A DNA stretch of 64,000 bases, taken from positions 124,001 to 188,000 of the forward strand of contig NZ_JAINZP010000002.1 in assembly GCF_020166435.1 (NCBI RefSeq), written 5' to 3'. The notes beneath the pieces are model-generated. The model was not told the DNA's origin. It did not search any database and saw only the letters and a program-made list of their open reading frames with translations. Position numbers and translations under genes: made by a program. Below, in pieces: positions 17,959 through 28,456 of this stretch. Each line of letters opens with the position of its first letter. Position 1 is the stretch's first letter. The stretch is from Pectobacterium versatile. Lineage in GTDB: Bacteria; Pseudomonadota; Gammaproteobacteria; Enterobacterales; Enterobacteriaceae.

Positions 17959-19598
17959 TATTTTGCCCTCTTCGGCTGAGGATCCTGACTACCCGACGCC
18001 TCAAACACCAACGCATTACTTTTCTCGTTCAGGGTGCGCAGCACAGGCTGTAGCTCCCGCAGCACCTGATCCAGCCGCTGCATATCTGCCACCATCTTGT
18101 TATAGGCAGGTGAACCGGGCTGGAAGCCTTTCATACTACGATTCAGTTCAAGCAGTGTTTTTTGCATATCTTCTGGCAGATCCTGCATCGCTTTGCTGGA
18201 TGTCAGCTTGTTCAGCGTCGCTAGCGTTTTTTGCATTTCACGCAGCGTCACCTGACTTTCCATTAGCGTCTTCGTTGCCTCATTGACCATCGGATTCAGT
18301 GGCAAATTGTTTACCTTATCCAGCACTGCCATCAGCTTCTGCTGAATCTGTGAGAGGCCACCGTCAATGGTAGGCAGAATCACGTAACCGTCCAGAACGT
18401 ACAGCTTTTTATCCACTTTCTCTTTCGGATAAAAATCGAGATCGATATAGAGCGCTCCCGTCAGGAGGTTAGCCGATTTCATCGCAGCCCGCAGACCCAA
18501 CGATTGAGCTTGTTTTAAATGCTGTTCAAAGTTGAACGAACCGCCAAGCTTCTTCTCAAACCGAGCGGGTTCAATACGAATCAGTACCGGAATGCGATAA
18601 TCATCATCCAGATCCTGTTTCATATCACGCGGGAAAAATGGCGCTTCGGCAACCGTCCCCAGTCGAATACCACGGAATTCAACTGGCGCTCCCGCCTGTA
18701 AACCACGGATTGATTCGCTGAAGAATAGTAAATATTCTTTATATTCGGTGTACAGCGAGTCCTGAATACTGCGCTGGCTATCAAAGAGCCGATACTGCGC
18801 CATAGTCTTGGCTGCATCACCCAGTTCCCATCCGGCTGGAACATCAAAGCTGACACCACCGCTGAACAGCGTGGTCAGCGACCCCATTTCGACACGCATT
18901 CCCTGTGCCGACATATCAAACGCGACTCCAGTGTCTTTCCAGAAGCGGACATTACTGGTGACCAGACCATCATACGGGGCAGAGATAAACAGCTGATAGC
19001 GCATCTTGCGCGCTTTCGGCTCGAATTCGCTGGTTTCCACCGAACCTACACGATAGCCGCGGAACAGGACCGGATCGCCCGCGTTCAACTGCCCGGATTG
19101 CTCACTGTCGAGTATCACCCTGATACCTTTCGCATCTGGCGAGGCCAGCGGCGGCGCATCCAGCAGGGTAAACTCACGTTTATCATCCTTGTGGGCACCG
19201 GGCTGTAATTCAATATAGGCACCGGATAACAGCGTACCCAGACCAGAAATCCCCTCCCGACCAATCTGCGGCTTCACCACCCAAAAAGCGGAATCCTGCT
19301 TTAACAGTTTATCCATGCCGTCATGCAGGCGTGCTTTGATCTCCACCTGATGGAGATCATCACTCAGCACCACGCTCTCTACCACCCCAACATCGACGCT
19401 ACGACTTTTGATTGCGGTTTTTCCCGCTTCAATGCCTTCCGCGTTGCTGGTAATTAGCGTAATTTGTGGCCCCTGATGGCTGAAATGGTAAAACAGTATC
19501 CAGGCACCGATCAGCACCGTGGCAATCGGCACAATCCAGACCGGCGACCAGCGTTTAATCGTTTCTACATCCGCAACGGCATGATTATCTTTCGCCAA
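17958..19598 (-). CDS. pqiB: PqiB, MCE-domain periplasm-spanning protein
   Basis: A 546-residue protein, the same length as E. coli PqiB. One N-terminal membrane helix (WSPVWIVPIATVLIGAWILF) is followed by three MCE domains (beginning near residues 45, 160 and 290) and a long C-terminal helical region that forms the needle. It bridges inner and outer membranes for lipid traffic. A longer frame reaches 19655, but TTG at 19598 is preferred: AAGGAG lies seven bases before it and the resulting length matches the family exactly. The start lies inside the end of pqiA (14-bp overlap), indicating coupled translation. Confidence 0.94.
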   Translation of the reverse strand: MAKDNHAVADVETIKRWSPVWIVPIATVLIGAWILFYHFSHQGPQITLITSNAEGIEAGKTAIKSRSVDVGVVESVVLSDDLHQVEIKARLHDGMDKLLKQDSAFWVVKPQIGREGISGLGTLLSGAYIELQPGAHKDDKREFTLLDAPPLASPDAKGIRVILDSEQSGQLNAGDPVLFRGYRVGSVETSEFEPKARKMRYQLFISAPYDGLVTSNVRFWKDTGVAFDMSAQGMRVEMGSLTTLFSGGVSFDVPAGWELGDAAKTMAQYRLFDSQRSIQDSLYTEYKEYLLFFSESIRGLQAGAPVEFRGIRLGTVAEAPFFPRDMKQDLDDDYRIPVLIRIEPARFEKKLGGSFNFEQHLKQAQSLGLRAAMKSANLLTGALYIDLDFYPKEKVDKKLYVLDGYVILPTIDGGLSQIQQKLMAVLDKVNNLPLNPMVNEATKTLMESQVTLREMQKTLATLNKLTSSKAMQDLPEDMQKTLLELNRSMKGFQPGSPAYNKMVADMQRLDQVLRELQPVLRTLNEKSNALVFEASGSQDPQPKRAK

Positions 19599-20892
19599 CG
19601 GAAGACTCCTTATGAAGAACATCATCGCGACGATCCCATAACAAACGGGGATCAAACATCATCGCGGCAAACATGGTAAGAATTACCACGGCTGCGAACA
19701 ATACCGCGCCAACGGCGGGATAAATACTCATCAGGCGACCGATGCGCACCATCGCAGACAGGACAGCAATAACGAACACATCAATCATCGACCAGCGCCC
19801 AACAAACTCAACCATCTCATAGATAACATGCATTCGCTCGCTGTCTTCTGTTTTCTTGGTATTGCGATTGGCCTGCCAGCAAAGCCAGCCTAACGCCAGC
19901 ATTTTTAGCGATGGCACCATGACACTGGCGATAAAAATCACCAGTGCGACAGGATAAGACCCCATTCCCCATAGCAGGATAACGCCCGACATGATCGTCG
20001 AGCCCATACGATCGCCGAACGCTTCGGTTATCATAATCGGCATCAGATTTGAGGGGATGTACAACATTACTGAAGTGATCAGCAGGGCCAGCGTCCATTG
20101 CAGGCTATGCTTCTTACGGGCATGCCCATGCGAGTGACAACGTGGGCAGATTAACTGGTTGGCAGGCAGAATAGCAGTGCAACACGAGCACGAACGCAGC
20201 CCTTGAGATAACCCACTTTTCCCCAAAACCGGTGGGGCAGGCAATGCGGGTGGAGATACAATGTCATTCCACAGCCAGCGGCGATCGAGGCTTTGGAAGG
20301 CCAGTAACTGTAGCACACAGAACAGGACAAAAGGCACAAAACTGGTGCCAATGCCAATGTCCCCATAGGCTATGAGTTTGACAAAGCTGACCAACACGCC
20401 AGCCAGAAAAATCTCCGCCATACCCCAACTTTTAAGGTGGAACAGCATCTTGCCTATGCCTTTTTTCAATGCCAACGGCAGCGAAGCATGCAGGCAAAGC
20501 AAAATGAGAGTTGCCATACTGAAAGCTGGGACCAGTTGAACAAAGAGCATAAACAGCGTCGCGACGCTGGCGTAGTTTTCCGCCACCATCACTTTGGGAA
20601 TCTGTATCAGGGTAATTTCGCTGGTGATGCCCGCTACGCGCATAGAAACGAAGGGGAAGAGGTTTGCCAGCAGTAGCATGAACAATGCGCTCACCGCATA
20701 GCCAACTGGCCGTTTACGTGGCTCCGTCTGGCGGCTGGTTAGTCCAGTTTTACAGCGTGGGCAGGTCGCCTTCTGGCCATGTAACAGCTCAGGTAACTCC
20801 ACCAGCAGGTCGCACTGCGGGCAAAGCATATAATCATCATGGTGATGCTCGTGTTGAAGATTACAGTCATGCCGATCGTGATGGGAACACAC
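19585..20892 (-). CDS. pqiA: PqiA, inner-membrane paraquat-inducible protein
   Basis: A 435-residue integral membrane protein, somewhat longer than the 417-residue E. coli form because of a His/Asp-rich N-terminus (HHDRHDCNLQHEHHHDD). Two zinc-ribbon-like cysteine pairs are visible, CPQC/CPRC near residues 24-47 and CSCC/CPRC before the second half, each followed by four membrane helices. It is the membrane subunit of the PqiABC system. In E. coli the operon is induced by paraquat through SoxRS; no SoxS site could be placed here. uup lies 95 bases upstream. Confidence 0.95.
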   Translation of the reverse strand: MCSHHDRHDCNLQHEHHHDDYMLCPQCDLLVELPELLHGQKATCPRCKTGLTSRQTEPRKRPVGYAVSALFMLLLANLFPFVSMRVAGITSEITLIQIPKVMVAENYASVATLFMLFVQLVPAFSMATLILLCLHASLPLALKKGIGKMLFHLKSWGMAEIFLAGVLVSFVKLIAYGDIGIGTSFVPFVLFCVLQLLAFQSLDRRWLWNDIVSPPALPAPPVLGKSGLSQGLRSCSCCTAILPANQLICPRCHSHGHARKKHSLQWTLALLITSVMLYIPSNLMPIMITEAFGDRMGSTIMSGVILLWGMGSYPVALVIFIASVMVPSLKMLALGWLCWQANRNTKKTEDSERMHVIYEMVEFVGRWSMIDVFVIAVLSAMVRIGRLMSIYPAVGAVLFAAVVILTMFAAMMFDPRLLWDRRDDVLHKESSVGER

Positions 20893-20987
20893 ACGTTCTC
20901 TCCTTCAAAATTCGTCAGCTTCTGACTGAAAACTCCATCAATACGGGATATTACACCCATATTGATGGCGTCATACAACCACGTAGA

Positions 20988-22898
20988 TTAGCCGTTTTTC
21001 TGTGCTTCCAGCTCTTCCCAACGTTCGAAACAAGTTTCCAGCGCACTTTCCGCTTCCGCCAGAGCGCTTAAGACCTGTTGCGTCTCTTCGCGTGGGCGGT
21101 TAAAGAAACTGGCGTCATTCATTTGCGCTTGCAGCGACTCAATTTCCTGCTCCAGTTGCTCAAGACGCAGCGGCAATTGGTCTAATTCGCGCTGCTGGTT
21201 ATAACTTAATTTCCCCGTGCTTCGTTTAGCGGACGGTGCGGTGTTCACCGTCGCCGCTGGCGCTGTTACCGCCGATGCAGCCGTCGTTCGCAGTGGTGTC
21301 GCCGTTGCACGCTGCTGTTGCGCATCAAAATACCCGCCGACAAAGCGAGAAATTTTGCCCTCGCCTTCAAAGATCCAGCATTCGGTAACCGAATTATCAA
21401 CGAACTGACGGTCGTGGCTGACCAGCAGAACCGTTCCTTGATAACTTTCGATTAACTCTTCCAGCAATTCCAGCGTTTCCACATCCAGATCGTTGGTCGG
21501 TTCATCGAGAATCAACAGGTTACTGGGTTTGAGGAACAAACGCGCCAACAGCAGGCGGTTACGCTCCCCACCCGACAGCGCTTTTACCGGCGTCATGGCG
21601 CGTTTCGGATGGAACAGGAAGTCCTGCAAATAGCCCAGCACATGACGTGAACGGCCGTTGACCATCACTTCCTGCTTGCCTTCTGCCAGGTTGTCCATCA
21701 CCGTACGTTCTGGATCGAGTTCAGCACGGTGCTGATCGAAATAGGCAACTTCCAACTTCGTGCCACAGTGCACGCGTCCACTGACCGGTTCTAACCCACC
21801 CAGCATTAATTTTAGCAGTGTGGTTTTGCCGCAGCCATTCGGCCCCACCAGCGCAATCTTGTCGCCGCGCTGTACCTGAGCGGAGAAATTACGGGTCAGT
21901 ATCTTATCGTCAATCTGGTAGCTCACGTCTTCCAGCTCAAACACAATCTTGCCAGAGCGAGCAGCTTCTTCAACCTGCATTTTCGCCGAGCCCATCACTT
22001 CACGACGCTGCGCACGATCCTGGCGCATGGCCTTCAGTGCCCGCACACGTCCTTCATTACGGGTACGGCGGGCTTTGATGCCCTGACGGATCCACACTTC
22101 TTCCTGCGCCAGTTTGCGATCGAACTCTGCATTTTGCAGATCTTCCACTCGCAATGCTTCTTCTTTCCCTTCCAGATATTTTTCGTAGTTACCCGGCCAA
22201 GAAACCAGTTTTCCGCGATCGAGGTCGACAATGCGGGTCGCCATATTGCGAATAAACGAGCGGTCATGGGAGATAAAGACAATGCTGCCTTGGAACGTTT
22301 TCAGGAAGGTTTCCAGCCAGTCAATCGTCTCAATATCCAGATGGTTAGTTGGTTCATCCAGCAGCAGCACACGCGGTGAACTCACCAGCGCTCTGCCGAG
22401 TGCAGCTTTACGCAGCCAGCCACCGGAAAGCGAAGCCAGCGGCGCATCGGCGGACAGACCAAGCTGTTCCAGCACCTCGTGAATGCGACTTTCCAATTGC
22501 CATAGGCCCTGATGCTCCAAAACGTCCTGCAACTTAGCCAGTTGATTCAGGTTCTTTTCACTCGGATCGCTTTCTACCAGACGTAGCATGGCGTGATAGT
22601 TTTTCAGGTGATCCGCCTGTGCGGCGACCCCTTCAGCAACAAAATCAAAGACGCTACCAGCAACATCACGCGGGGGATCCTGTTGCAGGCGCGCGACAAT
22701 CAGATCTTGTTCATAGGTGATACGACCATCATCCAGCGGGATCTCTTTGGCCAGAATTTTCAGCAGGGTCGATTTACCCGCGCCGTTACGGCCAACCAGA
22801 CAAACACGCTCATTTTCTTCGATATGGAGTTCGGTGTTATCCAACAGCGGCGCATCGCTGAACGACAGCCACGCACCTGAAACACTGATTAAAGACAT
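20988..22898 (-). CDS. uup: ABC-F family ATPase Uup
   Basis: A 636-residue soluble ABC-F protein with two nucleotide-binding domains. Walker A motifs are GRNGAGKST (residues 36-44) and GPNGCGKTT near residue 350; signature motifs are LSGGWLRKA and LSGGERNRL; the two Walker B regions are RVLLLDEPTNHLD and LLILDEPTNDLD. A C-terminal coiled coil (about residues 560-636) is predicted to bind DNA or ribosome. Uup affects transposon excision and ribosome-related processes. Three bases separate it from rlmL upstream; pqiA follows. Confidence 0.97.
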   Translation of the reverse strand: MSLISVSGAWLSFSDAPLLDNTELHIEENERVCLVGRNGAGKSTLLKILAKEIPLDDGRITYEQDLIVARLQQDPPRDVAGSVFDFVAEGVAAQADHLKNYHAMLRLVESDPSEKNLNQLAKLQDVLEHQGLWQLESRIHEVLEQLGLSADAPLASLSGGWLRKAALGRALVSSPRVLLLDEPTNHLDIETIDWLETFLKTFQGSIVFISHDRSFIRNMATRIVDLDRGKLVSWPGNYEKYLEGKEEALRVEDLQNAEFDRKLAQEEVWIRQGIKARRTRNEGRVRALKAMRQDRAQRREVMGSAKMQVEEAARSGKIVFELEDVSYQIDDKILTRNFSAQVQRGDKIALVGPNGCGKTTLLKLMLGGLEPVSGRVHCGTKLEVAYFDQHRAELDPERTVMDNLAEGKQEVMVNGRSRHVLGYLQDFLFHPKRAMTPVKALSGGERNRLLLARLFLKPSNLLILDEPTNDLDVETLELLEELIESYQGTVLLVSHDRQFVDNSVTECWIFEGEGKISRFVGGYFDAQQQRATATPLRTTAASAVTAPAATVNTAPSAKRSTGKLSYNQQRELDQLPLRLEQLEQEIESLQAQMNDASFFNRPREETQQVLSALAEAESALETCFERWEELEAQKNG

Positions 22899-22901
22899 CG
22901 G

Positions 22902-25019
22902 TTACTTTTCCTCACCGGCATGCGTTAGCAGCCAGCAGTTATGAATTTGACGATTACGGGCAAAATCCTGCGATTGGGTCTGTGCGGTAATTTCTTTGGC
23001 GTTCAGCCCCAGCGCAGTCAGACCAGCGGTATCCATCTGGAAGCCGCGTTTATTGTTCGAGAACATGATGGTGCCGCCACGACGCAGCAGGCGTTTGAGA
23101 TCTTTCATCAGAGCCAGATGATCGCGCTGGACATCAAACGACTCTTCCATTCGTTTTGAGTTAGAGAAAGTCGGCGGGTCAATGAAGATCACATCAAATT
23201 GCTCGTTCCCGTTATGTAGCCATGACAGGCAATCTGCTTGGATCAGACGATGCTGACGCCCGGTCAGACCATTCACCCGCAGGTTTTTCTCTGCCCATTC
23301 CAGATAGGTGCGTGACATATCGACAGTGGTCGTTGAACGTGCACCGCCCAGTCCGGCATGTACACTCGCCGTGCCGGTGTAGGCAAACAGGTTAAGAAAA
23401 TCTTTGCCACGGCTCATCTCACCCAGCATTTTGCGGGCGATACGGTGGTCGAGGAATAGGCCGGTATCGAGGTAGTCGGTCAGGTTGACCCACAGCTTGG
23501 CGCCAAACTCTTCCATCAGCAGGAAGTCACCTTTCTGAGCCAGTTTCTCATACTGGTTTTTACCTTTCTGACGTTCACGCGTTTTCAGCACCAAACGGTT
23601 CGACGGTAATTCCAGCACGCTCAGCGTCGCGTTGATCACATCAAACAGGCGCTGACGAGCCTTTTGCGCATCAATAGTTTTCGGCGGCGCATACTCTTGT
23701 ACGACGACCCAACTGCCGTAGCGGTCAACCGCCACATTATATTCAGGCAGATCAGCATCATAGATGCGATAGCACTCAACCCCCTGCTGCTTCGCCCATT
23801 TTTCCAGCTTGCGCAGGTTCTTGCGTAGACGGTTGGCAAAGTCTTCTGCGATTTGCCCCGCAGCCCCACCCTGCGTTTCCGCCAGTTGATAATTTTTCTG
23901 TACGCAGTCCAGCGGGCCGTTTTTCGCCTTGAATTGGCGCTCGGCACGCAGTTGCAGGCAGCTCAGCAGTTCCGGCGATGCACTGAACAGCGAGAGCTGC
24001 CAGCCACCAAAGTCGCTTTTCATCTTACGACCCAGCATATTATGCAGGGCAATCAGCGCGGGTTCACTTTCCAGACGCTCACCGTAAGGCGGGTTGCTGA
24101 CAACCGTGCCTTTCGGGCCTTCCAGCAGTGGATTTTTTAGCTGTGCGGCATCCCTCACGTCGAAAGAAATGAGTTCGGCAACGCCTGCGCGACGCGCATT
24201 AGCTTTGGCGATCTCGATCACTCGACGGTCGTTATCCGATCCGAAGAAACGCGACGTCGTCGTCTGCAAGCCTTGGCTAGCACGCTGCTGCGCTTCCGTC
24301 GTCACCTCGCGCCACAGTTCGGCATCGTGCTTTAACCAGGCGTTAAATCCCCAGTGCGTGCGATGCAAGCCGGGCGCGCGATCGGATGCGATCATGGCCG
24401 CTTCGATCAGCAACGTACCGGAACCACACATCGGATCGACCAGCGGCGTGCCGCTCTGCCAGCCGGAGCGCAGCACAATCGCCGCCGCCAAGTTCTCTTT
24501 TAGCGGCGCCAGTCCGGCCAGATCGCGGTAACCACGCTGATGTAAGCCATCACCGCTTAAATCCAGCGAAACGCTGGCCATATCACGCTGTAAAAAGACG
24601 TTAACGCGAATATCCGGCTGCTGTTTCGCTACGTCTGGACGCTGTCCGGTTTTGCGCGTGAAGCTATCCACAATCGCATCTTTGACTTTTAACGCGCCGT
24701 ACTGGCTGTTGCGGATATCTTCATTGGTACCGGTAAAATGCACGGCAAAGGTTTTATCGATGCTGAAGATCGTTGACCAGTCAATCGCCTGCACGCCCAG
24801 ATACAAATCCAGATCGCTGTGTACCTTGAATTCATTCAGCGGCAGCAGAATGCGCGATGCCAGACGGCTCCACAGCAGGCTCTGGTACAGCAGGCGATTG
24901 TCACCCTCAAAATGGACACCGCCCTGCACAACCGCACAGGACTGCGCACCCAATGATTCGAGTTCGCTTTTTAATAATTCTTCCAATCCCCGCGCCGTAC
25001 TGGCAAACAAAGCATTCAT
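22902..25019 (-). CDS. rlmL: Bifunctional 23S rRNA methyltransferase RlmKL
   Basis: A fused enzyme of about 705 residues (702 in E. coli). The N-terminal THUMP domain and RlmL methyltransferase ([23 protein letters not shown]) make m2G2445; the C-terminal RlmK domain ([11 protein letters not shown] near residue 620, [14 protein letters not shown]) makes m7G2069. A frame opens ten codons earlier at 25049, but [17 protein letters not shown] at 25019 matches the family start and has GGTGA upstream. It precedes uup by three bases, forming one transcription unit, and is divergent from ycbX. Confidence 0.96.
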   Translation of the reverse strand: MNALFASTARGLEELLKSELESLGAQSCAVVQGGVHFEGDNRLLYQSLLWSRLASRILLPLNEFKVHSDLDLYLGVQAIDWSTIFSIDKTFAVHFTGTNEDIRNSQYGALKVKDAIVDSFTRKTGQRPDVAKQQPDIRVNVFLQRDMASVSLDLSGDGLHQRGYRDLAGLAPLKENLAAAIVLRSGWQSGTPLVDPMCGSGTLLIEAAMIASDRAPGLHRTHWGFNAWLKHDAELWREVTTEAQQRASQGLQTTTSRFFGSDNDRRVIEIAKANARRAGVAELISFDVRDAAQLKNPLLEGPKGTVVSNPPYGERLESEPALIALHNMLGRKMKSDFGGWQLSLFSASPELLSCLQLRAERQFKAKNGPLDCVQKNYQLAETQGGAAGQIAEDFANRLRKNLRKLEKWAKQQGVECYRIYDADLPEYNVAVDRYGSWVVVQEYAPPKTIDAQKARQRLFDVINATLSVLELPSNRLVLKTRERQKGKNQYEKLAQKGDFLLMEEFGAKLWVNLTDYLDTGLFLDHRIARKMLGEMSRGKDFLNLFAYTGTASVHAGLGGARSTTTVDMSRTYLEWAEKNLRVNGLTGRQHRLIQADCLSWLHNGNEQFDVIFIDPPTFSNSKRMEESFDVQRDHLALMKDLKRLLRRGGTIMFSNNKRGFQMDTAGLTALGLNAKEITAQTQSQDFARNRQIHNCWLLTHAGEEK

Positions 25020-25129
25020 GTCGTCACTATCACCAAAAAATAGATTCATAAAAGAAATTGAGGCGCATTATAGCTAATCCGAGACGCTTGTCATAAAGTT
25101 GCCGTTTTACTTTGGCAAGGAACAGGTCA

Positions 25130-26233
25130 GTGATTGGCGTAACGCGGCTTTATATTCATCCGGTAAAATCGATGCGGGGGCTACAGCTGTCCCACGCAAT
25201 GGCGTCTGTCAGCGGTTTGGCGAACGATCGTGCCTTCATGATTACCGAATCGGATGGCACATTTATTACTGCCCGCCAGTATCCGCAGATGGTGCTATTT
25301 ACCCCCGCCTTGTTACCCGATGGACTGTTTATTGCTGCGCCGGATGGTCAAACGGCCACGATACGTTTTGCCGACTTCACCGAAACACCTCAGCCGACAG
25401 AAGTCTGGGGGACGCACTTTACGGCACTCGTCGCCCCTGAAGCCATCAATGTCTGGTTAAGTCACTATTTTCAGCGTGCCGTACAGCTTCGCTGGGTGGG
25501 CAATGAGCCATCGCGGCGAGTGAAGCATTATCCAGACGTTCCTTTAGCATTTGCCGACGGCTATCCGTTTCTGTTAATTAATGATGCCTCATTTCAGGCG
25601 CTACGCCAGCGCTGTTCCGCCGGCATTAAAATCGAACAATTCCGTCCCAATTTGGTCGTAACAGGCGCGGAAGCCTTTGCCGAAGACAGTTGGAAGACCA
25701 TTCGGATTGGCGAGGTTATTTTTGACGTCGTCAAACCCTGTAGCCGCTGCATTTTCACCACTGTCAGCATCGAACGTGGCCGTAAGCATCCGTCAGGAGA
25801 ACCACTAGCAACGCTGCAATCGTTCCGCACTGCCGAGAACGGCGACGTTGATTTTGGGCAAAATCTGGTCGCCAGAAATACGGGCATCATTCGCGTGGGC
25901 GACACATTGGAAGTGTTAGCAACCAAACCGCCGCGTCCTTATGGTTCCGGTCAGGTAGTCGAAAACCTTGTGGTTCCCGAAAAAAGCGAACAGGCCGTCA
26001 CCATCCACTATCAGGGAAAATCGTTACAAGGGAACAATCAGCAGATTTTACTGGAACAATTGGAACAACAGGGTATTCGAATCCCCTATTCTTGTCGGGC
26101 AGGACTGTGCGGTTGCTGTAAATTGACGTTAGTCAGCGGAGAGGTTTCCGCACTGAAGCAAAGTGCCATCAGGCAAAACGGCGAAATTCTTAGCTGTAGC
26201 TGTATTCCGCAGAGTGACGTTCATCTGCAATAG
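25130..26233 (+). CDS. ycbX: YcbX, MOSC and 2Fe-2S ferredoxin domain protein
   Basis: A 367-residue protein with an N-terminal MOSC_N barrel ([15 protein letters not shown]), a MOSC domain carrying the cysteine motif [13 protein letters not shown] near residue 200-212, and a C-terminal plant-type ferredoxin domain with the cluster ligands CRAGLCGCC. In E. coli YcbX needs molybdenum cofactor and detoxifies N-hydroxylated base analogues. Frames opening earlier at 25112 begin with TTG; GTG at 25130 is preferred because AAGGA lies eight bases upstream and the N-terminus [13 protein letters not shown] matches. It is divergent from rlmL. Confidence 0.95.
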   Translation: MIGVTRLYIHPVKSMRGLQLSHAMASVSGLANDRAFMITESDGTFITARQYPQMVLFTPALLPDGLFIAAPDGQTATIRFADFTETPQPTEVWGTHFTALVAPEAINVWLSHYFQRAVQLRWVGNEPSRRVKHYPDVPLAFADGYPFLLINDASFQALRQRCSAGIKIEQFRPNLVVTGAEAFAEDSWKTIRIGEVIFDVVKPCSRCIFTTVSIERGRKHPSGEPLATLQSFRTAENGDVDFGQNLVARNTGIIRVGDTLEVLATKPPRPYGSGQVVENLVVPEKSEQAVTIHYQGKSLQGNNQQILLEQLEQQGIRIPYSCRAGLCGCCKLTLVSGEVSALKQSAIRQNGEILSCSCIPQSDVHLQ

Positions 26234-26250
26234 TCGAAGAAAAATAGCGT

Positions 26251-26279
26251 ACATGCAGTTTGAAGTATGACGGGGATAT
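26251..26279 (-). repeat. End fragment of the 197-bp repeat family
   Basis: ACATGCAGTTTGAAGTATGACGGG followed by GATAT is the left terminus of the element in reverse orientation. It lies between the convergent ends of ycbX and zapC, ending nine bases before the zapC stop codon. Confidence 0.65.
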
Positions 26280-26287
26280 GACGCGGT

Positions 26288-26875
26288 TTAGACGACCTTG
26301 GCATACTCAAATGCCGACGTGCCTTCACCCAACGCGGTTTCCCACTCAGCTCTATTCTGAACGACGGCAGGCATTAGCCTGTCGTGCATGATTTTTATGG
26401 CGTCGCCCAGCCCCATGGTCTTTCCACTTAATGACAGTTGTTCTTGCGCCAGCAGACAGAGACAGGCTTTATCCCCTGCTTCCGCCACCAGAAAACAGGC
26501 CGTTTCATGGGTTTCAGTGAGCTGTACCTGTACAACATCACCCGCCTGCGGCGAATACGTTACGGCATCCGGCTGTTGGATGAAGTGCCAGCTTTTTGGC
26601 ATAAGCGGTTTTAAGAATCGGCTTGCGACCAACGCATTCAGAACTAATTCGCCTTGAAGGTCACGATGCAGCGCCGCTTTCTGACATTTGTCGTTATAGG
26701 TAAAAAATAGCGCAGCATCGTCAACACAGAATGCACATTCATTAAATGCATCCGGCGTTAGCATTTTAGATGGAAAACGAGAACGGAATAACATGCCGTT
26801 AGCCAAATCCAACATCAGGCGATCGTGTTCGGTATCAAAATACCAGCGCCAGTTATCGTCAGGTTTTAACTTCAT
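26288..26875 (-). CDS. zapC: Cell division protein ZapC
   Basis: A 195-residue protein that begins [18 protein letters not shown] and continues [12 protein letters not shown] and [19 protein letters not shown], matching ZapC of E. coli (180 residues). ZapC binds FtsZ and promotes lateral bundling of protofilaments at the division ring. The slightly longer length comes from loops and the C-terminus. It lies downstream of pyrD on the same strand and converges on ycbX, exactly as in E. coli. About 200 bases with a terminator separate it from pyrD. Confidence 0.94.
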   Translation of the reverse strand: MKLKPDDNWRWYFDTEHDRLMLDLANGMLFRSRFPSKMLTPDAFNECAFCVDDAALFFTYNDKCQKAALHRDLQGELVLNALVASRFLKPLMPKSWHFIQQPDAVTYSPQAGDVVQVQLTETHETACFLVAEAGDKACLCLLAQEQLSLSGKTMGLGDAIKIMHDRLMPAVVQNRAEWETALGEGTSAFEYAKVV

Positions 26876-27026
26876 ATTATTTACCCTTCGCCTTCACAGT
26901 AGAAATATCAGAAATGGCTGATTGTGTTTTCTCACATTGCAATAATCGTTCATCGTCATAAACGTTGCGGTAAGACGATCAGACATCGGTTGATAGATTA
27001 TTTACGCAAACGGATAAAATATAGAC

Positions 27027-27056
27027 TAGCTGGGGGGATAAATAAACCCCCAGCTA
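27027..27056 (-). terminator. Terminator of pyrD
   Basis: TAGCTGGGGG / CCCCCAGCTA form a perfect 10-bp stem with a 10-nt loop, 21 bases after the pyrD stop. On the minus strand it is followed by GTCTATATTTT, a moderate T-tract. Confidence 0.65.
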
Positions 27057-27076
27057 AAAATGAAAGGCATTTCGGA

Positions 27077-28087
27077 TTAAATATGTGTAACGATATCTTT
27101 AATCAGGCGAGGACCGTGGAAAATAAAGCCTGAATATATCTGTACCAGTGAGGCACCAGCCGCCATTTTTTCGCGTGCGGCAACCAAAGAATCAATTCCG
27201 CCAACGCCAATAATTGGCAAACGCCCTGCTAATTCCTGTGACAAACGGCGGATAATTTCCGTGCTGCTTGTCTGCAACGGACGTCCACTTAATCCTCCGG
27301 TTTGCCCACAGTGGTTTAATCCCTGAATCAGTTTTCTGTCGAGCGTCGTATTAGTGGCAATCACCCCGTCGATGTTATGGCGAACCAGACTGTCGGCAAT
27401 TTGGATCAATTCTTCTTCAGAAAGATCCGGCGCGATCTTCACCGCTACGGGAACATATTTCTGATGCTTATCTTTTAATTCCGTCTGCTTGTTCTTTATC
27501 GCCAGTAAAAGATCGTCCAGCGCTTCACCATATTGCAGACTGCGTAATCCCGGCGTATTGGGGGATGAAATGTTGATCGCGATATAGCCTGCGTGAGGAT
27601 AAACCTTATCCATGCAGATCAAATAGTCGTCTTTACCCTGCTCAACCGGCGTATCTTTATTCTTGCCGATGTTGATCCCTAATACACCGCCGAAGCGTGT
27701 TTTCTTTACATTCTCGACCAGATAATCCACGCCCTTATTATTGAAGCCCATCCGGTTGATCAATCCTTCCGCTTCCACTACGCGGAATAATCTCGGTTTG
27801 TCATTACCAGATTGTGGACGCGGCGTCACCGTCCCCACTTCAATAAAACCAAATCCCATTGCGCCTAACGCATCGATACATTCGCCGTCTTTATCTAATC
27901 CCGCCGCTAGACCAAGTGGGTTTTTAAAAGATAACCCCATGCAGGTAACCGGTTTAGTAGGAACAGATTGGCGGACGAGAAATTCAAAAGGCGTGTTGGT
28001 AATACGGCGTAATTGTTGGAAGGTCAGCTCATGTGCACGCTCTGGATCGAGCTGAAACAGGGCTTTTTTGATAACGGGATAGAACAT
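27077..28087 (-). CDS. pyrD: Dihydroorotate dehydrogenase (quinone), class 2
   Basis: A 336-residue flavoenzyme that oxidises dihydroorotate to orotate with ubiquinone at the inner membrane, the fourth step of pyrimidine synthesis. The N-terminal helix pair ([22 protein letters not shown]) for membrane contact marks class 2. FMN and substrate motifs [22 protein letters not shown] (with the catalytic serine) and IGVGGIDS are seen. Length equals that of E. coli PyrD. It is preceded by a 369-bp gap with a repeat element. Confidence 0.97.
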   Translation of the reverse strand: MFYPVIKKALFQLDPERAHELTFQQLRRITNTPFEFLVRQSVPTKPVTCMGLSFKNPLGLAAGLDKDGECIDALGAMGFGFIEVGTVTPRPQSGNDKPRLFRVVEAEGLINRMGFNNKGVDYLVENVKKTRFGGVLGINIGKNKDTPVEQGKDDYLICMDKVYPHAGYIAINISSPNTPGLRSLQYGEALDDLLLAIKNKQTELKDKHQKYVPVAVKIAPDLSEEELIQIADSLVRHNIDGVIATNTTLDRKLIQGLNHCGQTGGLSGRPLQTSSTEIIRRLSQELAGRLPIIGVGGIDSLVAAREKMAAGASLVQIYSGFIFHGPRLIKDIVTHI

Positions 28088-28181
28088 ATTGTCTCCTGAG
28101 ATCCCTATCGCAAAGGTATCTTGCCTACGCTGGAAGTAAGCAATAGTGGATTAGCGCTTGATAATAACGTTACGTCACGCT

Positions 28182-28281
28182 GTGGTAAGGGATAGATCGT
28201 AAAGACGCTGCAAGTACATCCCTGTAAGCTCGAGCCGCGCCATCCCTGGCGCGGACGCTTTACTCTTCTATCCCCTACCAC
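28182..28281. repeat. 100-bp inverted-repeat element, second repeat family, copy 2
   Basis: The ends GTGGTAAGGGATAG and CTATCCCCTACCAC are inverted with one mismatch. The inner words ATCGTAAAGACGCTG, ACATCCCTGTA and GCTTTACTCTTCTAT are shared with the copy at 4495-4675, but the central part is shorter and holds its own stem (CCGCGCCATCCCTGGCGCGG). It lies in the 369-bp gap between pyrD and pepN; I see nothing else in that gap besides a short hairpin near 28410-28435 (CACGCGG/CCGCGTG). Confidence 0.7.
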
Positions 28282-28456
28282 CGTTATCATTCCGCAAAAA
28301 ATAATCGTCACAATCTAAGATTATGAATTCACGGTCGGTGATGGTAGTGCCATCTCTGCGGAAAGTAAAACGTTTGCGGAAGTAAGAAATTAGCGCGGGG
28401 GAGAATGTCACACGCGGCAGGCTACCGCGTGTGACCGAAGAATTAGCGTGGCAGGA

